Source: Hemerocallis citrina (Eukaryota > Streptophyta > Magnoliopsida > Asparagales > Asphodelaceae). From it: 64,000 nt of DNA. Below the pieces are notes generated by a model, which did no database searches, had not been told where the DNA came from, and saw nothing but the letters and a program-made list of their open reading frames with translations. Shown piece by piece: positions 12,107 to 24,300 of this stretch. Position 1 is the stretch's first letter, and every line of letters starts with the position of its first letter. Made by a program: the position numbers and the translations under genes. Location: contig CM030358.1 of NCBI GenBank assembly GCA_017893485.1, forward strand, positions 254,489,228-254,553,227, given 5' to 3'.

Positions 12107-12924
12107 TATTAATGCTTTCTCCTTCAATAAAAGAACTCATTATATGATTGCTTCCACACCAAAATTAGCAGCAACAGTGCTATTAGCATGCCCGTTTAAA
12201 CTTATAGAGAAAGAATATTTTGCAAGATGCAAAGAAAACATAAGCAAACAAATAATTACGAGTACTTAACTAAAAGCAATCATCCACTAATCTTTTGTAC
12301 CTTATTAGCTTCTCTTTACTTTCATTGTTTCACATATCCATATCCATAATTTTATAACCCCCTATTTATCTGAATTAGTAATTGTTACCAAATTTCAGTT
12401 AAAGATTATTGGGGAAAAAGTAATGTATGTATGTAGTATGTATATGTACATATTTATGTATGGGTATATCGCATGGGATATGGATTGGTTTCAGGTCGGA
12501 TGCGGTTCGGGTTGGGTGGGTTTTCTATCAAAATCAAACCCGACTCGGACTTTTAAACAAAAATTCAAATTTAGCCATTCAGTTTTTCCCCCCCTTTTTT
12601 TTTGGGGGGGGGGGGGGGGATTCGGGTTCGTACATGAAGAAAATCAACAAACAACAATTACCTCCAACATCTCTAGGAGGGTAGGGCAATAATGCAAAAG
12701 TACGAGAAGCAAAGTAAGCAATCAGATATGTTTATTGAGATATACATATCTGAATAACAAAGTGTATATGGCTATAGTTACACTCATATCCGCTCTGTAT
12801 CCTACAACACACTCGCTCGTACCAATTAGCTCACTTTAGTTATTAGGTGCTAAAGAACGACAAAATATCCCCTCATCAGAACTAATAAAACAGAGATAAA
12901 TTTACCAATTTACTCCCGTAACAG
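12107..12924. other. Intergenic upstream of the kinase gene
   Basis: AT-rich sequence without a supported gene. A 32 bp homopolymer cluster of about 7 C, 9 T and 16 G sits at 12588-12619. A GGGTTCGGGT-type segment (about 12490-12540) resembles common degraded plant repeats, but I cannot name the family. Short open frames here are chance. Confidence 0.5.
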
Positions 12925-13565
12925 CATCCACTATCGTTTGCTATAATTGCAAAAAATGTATTTTTGAGAAAAAAGTCGCCACTCTCGTTTGCTAAAATTG
13001 CACATAAGGGATTAGAAATGAACAGTGATCGCTATATTTAGCGATTGGCTTTAGCAATTGCTAAATATAAGGGACGGATGATGATCATCCGTCTCTTATT
13101 TTTTATTTTTTATTTTAGAAAATGGAAGGATAAAGATCAATCGTCCACTGGCTTTTTCAGAAACTTTTTCCCAAAAATAACCAAAATGACATTGATTTAA
13201 TTACGAAAATGCCAATTTTCAAATTAAAAAAAATAAAAAAAACCGCAAAAAATATCGGACAATTGATCATCATCCGTCCGATAACTTCTTCATCAACTTT
13301 TCTTCAAAATATTACGAAAATGCCATTGACCTAATTAGAAAATGCCATTTTTCAAATTTTAAGAAAGGCAAAAAAAATGTTGGACGGATGATCATCCGTC
13401 CGATAACTTCTTCATTTTTTTCTCGTTCACATATTACGAAAATATCATTGATTTAAATACCAAAATGTCCTTGGATGCAAATTTAACAATTAACGATAAT
13501 GGCGTTCCCCTTCATTTGTATTTCTAATTGCTAAATATGCATTTTTTTTAAAACGGTAGTGGATG
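12925..13565. mobile_element. MITE with about 15 bp terminal inverted repeats
   Basis: The left end CATCCACTATCGTTT and right end AAACGGTAGTGGATG are inverted copies with one mismatch, and similarity continues inward. The 641 bp interior is AT-rich and non-coding. It holds three internal palindromes built on GACGGATGATCATCCGTC (near 13073, 13260 and 13381). No clear target duplication could be fixed. The size and structure fit a MITE of a DNA transposon superfamily, which I cannot assign. It lies about 230 bp upstream of the kinase TATA box. Confidence 0.65.
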
Positions 13566-13793
13566 GTCTAAAGGCGTAAACCCTAAATGATAAATTAAGA
13601 CCAATCCACAAATTTCAAACCTAGAAAGAAAATAAAACAAATGGTGTCCCAAAAGTGGGGCTTAAAGTTAATTACGCAGCTCTCTCAAGTCTTGTAAACA
13701 TCGCCTAAACTATTTTCCTCACCAGCTGGCCGATGAACTCTCCAATGCTTTCGGCTCTTCACCCATTCTTGGTTTTTCCCTCTCTCTCCTCTT

Positions 13794-13875
13794 TATAAAC
13801 TCCCCCCTTCTCTCTCTCACTCTCTCATCCTCATTCTCTCTCCTCACTTTCTCTCTCTAAGAAAATTCTCTTTCA
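13794..13875 (+). promoter_or_regulatory. TATA box and CT-rich 5' leader of plastidial pyruvate kinase gene
   Basis: TATAAA (13794-13799) lies 77 bp upstream of the start codon. It is followed by a pyrimidine-rich CT-repeat leader (about 13805-13860), common in highly expressed plant genes. The transcription start would be about 25-35 bp after the TATA box, giving a leader of roughly 45-55 nt if unspliced. Confidence 0.75.
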
Positions 13876-14058
13876 ATGGCTGGTGTAATGGAGATCGGAA
13901 GTAGCGGCCTCACGATCCGCGGCATCTCGGCGGACCGGTCGGGGCTCGGATCGTCGGCGAATCTCGGCCGTTCGTTCCTCCGCCTCTCGTCGCTATCGCA
14001 GCCACATCGCAATCTTGCAAAGTTCACATCGGCTAACATCAAGTGCGCACTGAATCAG
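13876..14058 (+). CDS. PKP3: PK exon 1: transit peptide
   Basis: It encodes residues 1-61. It opens [16 protein letters not shown] and is rich in Ser, Arg, Gly and Leu, with only three acidic residues, as expected of a chloroplast transit peptide. The donor CAG|GTATAT follows Gln61 in phase 0. The start is the first ATG after the TATA box and leader. Confidence 0.93.
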
Positions 14059-15287
14059 GTATATTCTTTTTGTATTGATTTTTTTGTTGTTGATCTGAGT
14101 ACTTTGTGATTCGCGCTTCTCGAAGTTTTGATGTTGATAGGATCTGATAACGAAGTCTAGGGTGTTCTTGATTTCAATGTTATTATTGATTAGTAGTAAT
14201 TGGAGGTAATAAATGAGAGAGAATAATTTGATGTTTTATTTAGAGAAAATGTCGATTAGCCGACGAAATTGGCACCTTTGGTATGTCTATCACATCATTC
14301 TGTGCTCTGAAGTAATCCTTGGGTGTGAGAACTGCAATCTATTAGTGGAGGAGGAAGCTGCGGAGTTAATTGATTACATTGATGATACCTTGAAAGTTAC
14401 TTGTGGCCCATAGGTATATATGTACCCTAGTTATACCCTAAATTTTGAACGACGAATGCCCTATCTAAAGAAGTTTACGAGGAGGTGAGGATATTGAATC
14501 ACTTTACCTTTCGTTACTTGTTTTTATTGTTATGGTCATTGTTTGATGAGAAGTAAGGTTTGGGGAAAACTCCTGTTTCACTTTTTTCAAATACTGGTGG
14601 AAGAAGAATAAATTATTATTATTATTATTATTATTATTATTGTTGTTGTTGTTGTTGTTGTTGTTATCATCATTTTGAGAATTAGAGAATTTGAGAAGAA
14701 CAGCTGCCGTGTAGGATCAAAATGAGATTGGAACAAGTAAATTCTGCTAGCAGATAGACGTAACCTTATTTCTGCTAGTTTCGTGTTACTTCATGCAAAG
14801 GGAAAAATCCGTAAAGGAATATGATGCCACCAGGACATGGTTCAGAATCTTGGGATGGTGAAGGGTAAAGATTGATTGCAATTCCCAAGGTTGAAGTTTT
14901 GATGTTAAGACACGAGGCCGCTGTACTCAATTGCTTTAATAGTTACTCATCCATGATCTTTCAGATGCTTGACGTAACTCATGTACCTACTATTTAATAT
15001 ATATATTCTTTCTCGAGGAATTACTTTTCAATATGACTGCTTTTTTAGTGGTGCTTGTGTAGATGTAAGGCACAATCTCAACTAACCTTGTTAACATAAC
15101 AAATAAATAATCCAACCACAGTTTCGCCTGGACAAAACAAAGGGAATTGTTATCTGTGCACAAGAGTATCAGGTTACACGTCAAGCCAAATAATTTGAAC
15201 CACATGTCAAAGAATCATTTTCTTCATTATCTGTCTTGTTATATGTGGAAGAGTAAAAATTAAAATTAAAATTAAAATTAAAATTAA

Positions 15288-15323
<36 letters not shown>

Positions 15324-18300
15324 GTGTGTGTGGGGGGGGGGTGCTAAATTAGTTTTAGTGGATGTTATATATGCACTGGTTGAGGTCAATCATTAATGCA
15401 AGGAAAAATGACAGTTTCATCTGTATGATGCAAGTGTTATTGTTTTCTCTCTGACGTTACAGCTTTTTATTCTGAACAGGAAACATTGAGTTCCTCTCGT
15501 GGGTCTTATGACTACAAGGCTGGACAGTCAAAAGCAGCTTCAAATGTTCGAAGGAAAACAAAGATAGTTTGTACAATTGGTCCTTCCACGAACACTCGTG
15601 AAATGATATGGAAACTAGCAGAAGCGGGAATGAATGTAGCGCGGCTAAATATGTCCCATGGGGACCATGCATCTCATCAGAAAGTAATTGACTTGGTGAA
15701 AGAGTATAATGCTCAAGCAAAAGATAACATTATTGCTATAATGTTGGACACTAAGGTATGCTAATTATTGTGGAGCATGTCCTAACCATATTAGATTTTG
15801 TTTCTATGAGTATGTCAGTTAGCGCTTCATCATCATGCTTTTCCACGAGCTTTTCTACTACTTTGATAATTAAGTCAAACTCCTGCTTTTGTGTTGATTA
15901 TTCCACTTATGCTATCACATAATAGTTTCAAATACAGCTAAGTATGCTCCTGTTGCATTTTCTTTCCTTTGCCTGGAAAAAAGCTTCATGGGCCTCATCG
16001 TATCTAGTTAAGTGGAATGAAGTATAGTTTTCTTAAAAACAACAAATGATAAGCCCTTTGAAGTAGATGTATGGAGCTCTTTCTTCAATCCAAAAGCCTC
16101 TTTTAACACTCTTTGCTATACCCATTACTAATGGTAGTTTTAGTAGCAGAAGAAATAGTAGTAGTAATAATAGTAGTTGTAGTAGTAAGTAATAAGAGTA
16201 GCAGTAGTAGCAGGTAAATATTTGAGAACCACCAATACATTGGTAAAAATTCATTTTAACAAAGTTAATTTCTTGGTGTGAATCACTGTAAATATAGATT
16301 ATTGTCTTGTATTTAGTATTGGAGCAGATGTCTGGATCTTATGTATCTTGTTACACGTGGATAGAATTGAGTTATTTTCCTTTCTTATTAGTTATTACAT
16401 TGAGAATATTTCTCCCGTACTCAGTGTACTCCGGTATTTGAAATATATACTCCTATTCTATAATCTATTCTATAATCTAAATGATTGAGATAATGGTGCT
16501 CATCATTAAATGAGACATCTCACTCTTTTATCTGCCTTCTAAATACTGTTGGTATATTCTATAATCTAAATGTTTGAGATAATGGTGCTCATCAATAAAT
16601 AAGACCTCTCTCTCTCTCACACACAAACACACGCACACACACACATTCAACTTTCAGAAAAAAGGGTAGGTGGTCTATATGCTGTTTAGGAATTAGTATC
16701 AGCCTGGGGCTTCATTTTAAAAGTAAAGGAAAATGCTAAGTGTACTACTTTTTGTTTACTACTTTGGTACTACTGGACTCTTGCATACTGATGGACTCTT
16801 GCACGTGGAGCCCATCTAAAATATGTTTGTAATAATTCCTTGTGGGCTCCATCTCTTTGAATCTAGTAGTACCAAAGTAGTGAAAAAAGACTAGTACAAT
16901 TAGCTTGCCCAAAACTTAAAGATCAATAGCACACTTTTATGAATTCATAGTCATTCACTTGAGTTTAGTCTGTTAACCTAATACGCATATCATGGACAAT
17001 TTACTTATGAAATCTTGGTCATGCTCTCTCTCTCTCTCTCTCTCATGCGCGCGCACACACACACAGTTAACATTATAGAAAAAGGCTAGACTGTCTACAT
17101 GCTCTCTAGGAATTAATATCGACCAGATATTTCATTTTAATACACTTATATGTTCATAATCATTCACTTGACTTTTCTTTGTTAACCTATTATGCATATC
17201 ATGGACACTTTACTTATGAAATCGTGTCCAAGCTACTAGCTGGTGTCATTTGGCGACTTTTGAATATGTTCCAGTTGACAGAGGAAGTTAATTGGTATTG
17301 GCACTCATTCATATGGTAGAAGTTAGGAGAAAGACAAAGAGATTAGGAAGAAGAAATGGATTACAAGAATCATTTGACTAGGGCATATTGCAATAAATAA
17401 ACCATCCAGTTGGCTGGCTGGCCGTGGTAGCTGATGGTGGCTGATGGACAGATGGATTGATGAGTCTTCTTTGTGGTGTTTGCAAGTCAGTACTATAGAT
17501 TTTACCTGAAATTAAAAAATTAAGTGCATTTAATAATACATTTTCATTGAACCCCTACCTGGAAGTTGCAGATATATCCAACATTTTCAGCATTAAACTC
17601 TGCCTTGTGCACATGTTTGTATTTATTACCCCTTGCCAATAATCAGTAAATTGTTGCTCTGTTCTAGTTTACTCCAGTGATGAGATGTCATGTGGCAGTA
17701 TTATGAGCGAAAACTTTTTCATTCTTTTTAAATATTTATGGTACCATAAGATTCATGTGACTGATGCTATTTTTACCATTAGTATGTTCCTTAACAAATT
17801 GGATTATGTCTTATAAAGTTCCTTAACAAATTTAGTTGGATAAGCTCATTGCCGCAGTTAAGCTTAGACATATTCGCATAAAAAATTATTGATGTCTCAT
17901 GGAAAATTATTTCCACCCTGTAGGGCCCAGAGGTGAGAAGTGGGGATTTGCCTAAGCCGATCATGCTAAAGGAAGGAGACATGTTCAATTTCACGATCAG
18001 GAGGGGAGTCAGCTTGGAAGATACTGTCAGCGTAAATTACGATGATTTTATTCATGACGTAGATGTTGGTGATATTCTCTTAGTTGATGGTAAGTGCGGA
18101 TATATATGAAATGACACCAAATGCATGTCTAGAAATCTAGATTTTGTAAGTTGCATAAGTTTGTTTTAGTTGACACCTCTTTAGATATTTCTTATTGATT
18201 AATGAATCAATCAGTGCAAGTTTGGGTTCCTGGCATCAAATTTGATATGATGGAACTTCAACATTTTAAAATATTGTACAATTTATTTTTGTACTGTCAG

Positions 18301-21300
18301 TCTATCAACAACTCAAGTCACAACTTCTATTAAGTTGGATAAACGGAACTGTCATATTTCAACTTTTTTAAGTTCCTTATGCATTCATTGCTGATTTTCA
18401 TTTTTTTTTAAATACTTAATGGATTATTCACTATACTTCTGAGCAGAACCAAGGGTTGCTCTAGTTTCATGCAATAATTACTGTAAAATCTACTTATGTG
18501 CATATGCTGTAAAATCTACTTTATGAACCTCATAGGATCTTTCTGAAGGAAAAAATAATGGCTAATTGTCAATTAGTATGATTGTTAGAGATGGTACGTA
18601 CGTGCAATTCACGTGTGAGGCCAAACAACAAATGTCCACACAACTACAACCCCAACTCTGACTCTCTAGTTATAATAGTATACAGATGAAAGACCTGATT
18701 AATGTGACACCTTATGCTGTAAAATCTACTTTATGAACCTCATATGATCTTTCTGAAGGAAAAAATAATGGCTAATTGTCAATTAGTATGATTGTTAGAG
18801 ATGGTAAGTACGTGCAATTCACGTGTGAGGCCAATCAACAAATGTCCACACAACTACAACCCCAACTCTGACTCTCTAGTTATAATAGTATACAGATGAA
18901 AGACCTGATTAATGTGACACTTTATGGCATTTGTCATCTGGATGGAATTAACTCATACCTCACTTATCATCCGAAATTAAATTATATCATAGATAAGGCT
19001 TTTTAGGAAATAAAGTAATTGGGCATCTTTTTTAATGTCTTCCTACCTATTCATGATATAGGGGGAATGATGTCGCTCGCTGTGAGGTCGAAAACAGCTG
19101 ACACCGTTAAATGTGAAGTGATTGATGGTGGGGAACTGAAATCAAGGCGTCACTTGAATGTGCGTGGCAGAAGTGCTACACTTCCATCCATAACAGGTTT
19201 ACTTTCCTGCTTGCCATCATATGTCCTGAATAAAATTCAAGGTAACATTTGAGAAAAAAAAACAAAGGATTTCTTCACCATATTGCTTCTGATTTTCAAC
19301 AGATAAGGACTGGGAAGATATCAAATTTGGTGTAGAGAACAATGTTGACTTCTATGCTGTCTCATTTGTGAAAGATGCAAAAGTGATCCATGAATTGAAA
19401 GATTTTCTCAGAAGTAATTTTTTTTCCCTTTTTAAATGAACAAAATTTCAGAATTTACTCTGGGAAATGTGATAATGTTTTTTCCATTTTGTTAAGGCTG
19501 CAATGCAGATATACATGTGATTCCCAAAATAGAAAGTGCTGACTCAATTCCTAATCTTCACTCCATTCTTTCTGCATCTGATGGGGTAAGTCATATTTTG
19601 GTTCACCTAGATGTTATTCCTACTTTTATTTAAAATCCAGCCAGTCTTTTTATTGCTTGAATAATCATGTTCATGTATTTTGTTGTTGCTAACTCATTCA
19701 CGCAGCAGTTCATTGTGCTGTAAGATATAAAGACAAAGAGGAGTATACGCAAGCGGTACTTGTGTAGTAACAGATGCAGATACAAGTATGCATCAATTTA
19801 TATATTAAATAGAGTAAATATATCATTATTTTTAGGAAAATCTTTTAATAGTGAATGCCTGTAGAGTTAAAATCCTTGTAATGAACTAAAACAAATTGAA
19901 TTGCAGAAAAACGTTTTGTAAAATTATATATAAAAAAATTACTGCAATTTGTAACTAAAGGGTAGAGATAGTCCACTACTTCCACATTGTTGCCAGATCT
20001 ATGTTTCCTTCTGATCTTATATAATTTGGAGATAACCAATGCAATCTAGATGTGTTAGCGAAGTAGTAGTGTATACTAGTGGTAACAGATGCAGATACAA
20101 GTATGCATCAATTTATATAGTAAATAGAGTAAATATATCATTATTTTTAGGAAAATCTTTTAATAGTGAATGCCTGTAGAGTTAAAATCCTTGTAATGAA
20201 CTAAAACAAATTGAATTGCAGAAAAACGTTTTGTAAAATTATATATAAAAAAATTACTGCAATTTGTAACTGAAGGGTAGAGATAGTCCACTACTTTCAC
20301 ATTGTTGCCAGATCTATGTTTCCTTCTAATCTTATATATTTTGGAGATAACCAATGCAATCTAGATGTGTCAGCGAAGTAGTAGTGTATACTAGTGGTAC
20401 AAGGACACAGGTGTCTGGTTCCCGGGTGTTGTGAAGTTTACAAGGAGGGATATTCATACACATTACATGTTGGATCATACCTGTCTAAAGATATACATAA
20501 CTACATATAGTATATATAAATATAATTTTTTGCACATAACATGTGATTTCTTAACAACTTGATTCAGGCTTCAATGAAATAGATATAGACTTTTGGTCAA
20601 CAAATTCTAGACTTAATTTCATATTATACATCCCATTCTTTCATTATTATACAGCCGATGCTTCATAGGCAAATTACTAGCAGGCCGTGTAAATTTAAAC
20701 TCAAACTGCTGATCATGTTCTGGTCAACCATCCTTCTTATTCAGAAAGTTTCATTGATAAGTATATACTAATGTAATCTGAAATGTGCCCTGTTACCTGT
20801 AACAAATAAATAGAACCAGGAAACATATAAGAGTATAGAATCTAAGATGAAGAACAAAGATTAAGAAGCCATGGTTTATTGCTCACTGAATTACTGAAAG
20901 TGAAGTACATAAAACAAATAGACTGACTCTTTATTTATACTAGCTAGTGGCTTAAAAAGCTCCTGAAGAAACTCAACTATTATGACTCGTTGTAACAAAT
21001 TGAAGACTGAATCAACTAAAGACTAGATCAAACAAAGATTAAATCAATAAAAACGAGTCCTAAAAAAAGCTCTCGACTTCATCAATTTAACTGACTAGTT
21101 CACCCACCGTAGGATGCACTAAATTGCAACACTCCCCTTTAGTGCAGACTTACGATCAATAACGCCAAGAGTACTGCGAAATTTTTCGAACTTAGTTCGT
21201 GAAAGAGTTTTGGTGAACACATCATCAAGTCAACTTGATAATTGGTTCCTATTTTCTGCCGTATAATCTCTTGATTTAGCACCTTTTCTCGAACAAAATG

Positions 21301-24300
21301 ATGATGAATTTCTGTGTTTTGTACGAGCATGAAACACCGGGTTGCAAGCTAACTTAATTGTGCTCTCATTGTCGCAACTGATGGGAATTGGATAATTCAG
21401 AGTAATTCCAACATCCTGAAGAAGTCGTTTAATCCAAATGCCTTCTTGTGTGGCAGTAGTGGCTGCCACGAATTCAGCTTCTGTGCTTGAGAGAGAGACA
21501 GTTTGCTGTTTCCTACTACACCAAGAAACCACAGCAGAATCAGTATGACTGAGGTCGAGCGTCGACATATGACATCTCCAGCTCAATCGGCATAACCATG
21601 TAAAGACAAAGATACATTTGACTTATAAAAGAGACCAAACTCCAGTGTACCTTTCACATATCGAAGGATTCGCTTTGCGACGATTAAATGACCAACACAA
21701 GGGTTTTCCATAAATTGTGATACAACTCCAACAGAGTAAGCTATATCAGGTCTTGTGATAGTTAGATAGAACAAACTACCCACAAGCTGACGTTACTTAG
21801 TGGCATCTTCCATTAATGGCCCTCCTTCAATTTTCTGCAACTTCAGTTGTGGTTCCATAGGAGTGGTAATTGGTGTTGAATCCTTCACGCCAAAACGATT
21901 CAGCAAACTTGTAGCATACGACCCTTGAGAAAGAAAATATCCATCTGCTTTCACGATTTCTAACCCAAGAAAAGAATGAATCTCTCCCAAATTCTTCATT
22001 TCAAACCGAATAGACAACTTGTCACGGAGGTGTAAAATTTCAGCATTATTGTCACCGGTAATAATTATATCATCCACATAAAGGAGTATAGTGTACATGG
22101 ATGAAGTAATCTTGACAAATAAACTAGGATCTGAACTTGAAGAATTAAAACCACAGAAAGAGAGATATTGAGCAATTTGTCCATACCAGGCACGGGGAGC
22201 TTGCTTAAGGCCATACAATGCCTTCTTCTTTAACTTGTAAACCCATTTACAAGTTACTAATTCAGCATCCTTTGGCTTTGGTACTAATTCCCAAGTACCA
22301 TTTTGTATTCAAAGCTTCAATTTCTTCAGTCATAGCCGCTTTCCATTCAGCTGTGCCTTGAGCTTCTCTATAACACTTAGGTTCATCATCACATGTTAAT
22401 CCCATGAAGAAACATGAAGTTACAGTAGAGTAATTTAATTGAACCTCATAATTAGTGAAATAGTCAGGCTGCCTCCTTTCCCTAGTTGATCTTCGAATAG
22501 CTGTTGCATCTTGTTGAACCGGTGCTTCAGATAATGGACTAGTGCTCCCCTTTTCTCCGCAGGTAGTATCACTAGAGAAAGACTCAAGTGTGGTTGATTT
22601 GCTCCTTTCAAGAACAGGAAAATATGACAACACCTCGTCGAAGACCACATCACGAGAGATAACAAATTATTTTGTTTGAGGATCCATACATCGCCAACCT
22701 TTCTTTTGATGTCATAGCCAACAAAAACACACTTTTGAGCCTTGGCATCGAGTTTAGTTCGACTATTTTTTGGTATGTGAACATAACATAGTGAACCAAA
22801 TACCCGAAAATAACTTGCATTGGGCTAAATGTTATAGAAAACTTCAAAAGGAGATGCATCTTAACCTGGCCAAGGGGGCAACCGATTAATGACATGACAA
22901 GCACATTGAATAGCTTCCCACAACTCCTTCGGTAAATTTTTGTCATGCAACCAATACAAACATATTGCGGTAAGATGTGCTAACTTTCGTTCAGCCACAC
23001 CATTTTGCTGGGGTGTATTTGGGCATGTCATTTGCCGTTGAATCCCATGTTTCTCACAGTATGTAAGAAACTCTTCAGACATGTATTCACCGCACCGCCA
23101 TTATCAGTACGCATACACTTTATTTTCTGGCCGAACTCCTGCTCCACTTGCATCTGAAACTGAATGAATTGAGAAAAAGCTTCACTTTTGTGTCGTAAAA
23201 AATATACCCAAGTGAAACGAGAGAAGTCGTCCACCATAATCATCGCATACTGAAAGCCGCTGTAACTTGGTGTTCTTGTAGGCCCCATTAAGTCTGAATG
23301 AATTAATTGAAGCACTGTAGCTGCCTGGTTCATTGATTTCTGGAAAGGAAGCCGCTGTGATTTTCCATATTGACATCCAGCACATACTATATTTGTATTT
23401 AAATCCTTGAAGAAAGGGACACCATCAAGCAGATTCTTCGTGGAAATCTGTTGTAGCAATCGATATCCAATATGGCCTAGCCGAGCATGCCAAACTGAAG
23501 GACTTGTATTCTTGTCTTTTGAACATATGCTTTGCTTGCAGATAAGACATAGAGAATTCTTCTTTCTTCCAGTGAAAAGAACATCAACAACAACATATTT
23601 CATATTATCAAGAATCTGTACATCATTTGGACCAAACAAAATACCAGTGTCCGTTATTTGAGAAACTGATGCGAGATTCTTCTTTAGACTTGGAACATGA
23701 TACACATCCTTGAGAGAGACACATTCATCAGCATTTGAATTATCAACATTCAAGTTTCCTTCTTTCATTACAGGATGTAATGAATTATCAGCAGTCGCAA
23801 TAACTCTTTCCTTCATGTGGTCGAACATCGTAAAGCAGAGAAGCATCTCCTGTGGCATGATGTGAACACCCCGAGTCAACGATCCACTCTTTCTTATAAT
23901 CAATGGAACTAGTAACATCATTTGGGTGCAGTGCTGAAGCTATATCTTCTGGTTGATCAATAACCTCAATAGAGAAGCATTGCTCCCATTTGGGATCATC
24001 AGTCTCTTCAGTTTCATGAGCTGCATTTGGTCTTCGTCACAAAGCTTTACTCGACAGAATTTCTTGATATGGCCTGATTTACCACATCGAGAACAGGTCA
24101 CCTTCACACGGTAGTCACGTTTGAAATGCTCCTTTCCACATCTATAACAAGTTTTGGGTCTGTCTCTCGTCTCCCCCTCGGTTCCAAATTGCTTGTCTTC
24201 ACCCGAAACATACTTTAGATGGAGACCTATACTTTCCTTGATCTCTGACATAAAGAACATTGTCTTTGTGAGAGAGAGGTTTGCTAGACATCTGCTTCAC

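Noticed and set aside
19845..20354. Two nearly identical 64-codon frames on the - strand
   Set aside because: They are produced by the 315 bp tandem duplication in intron 6, with no domain or start context.
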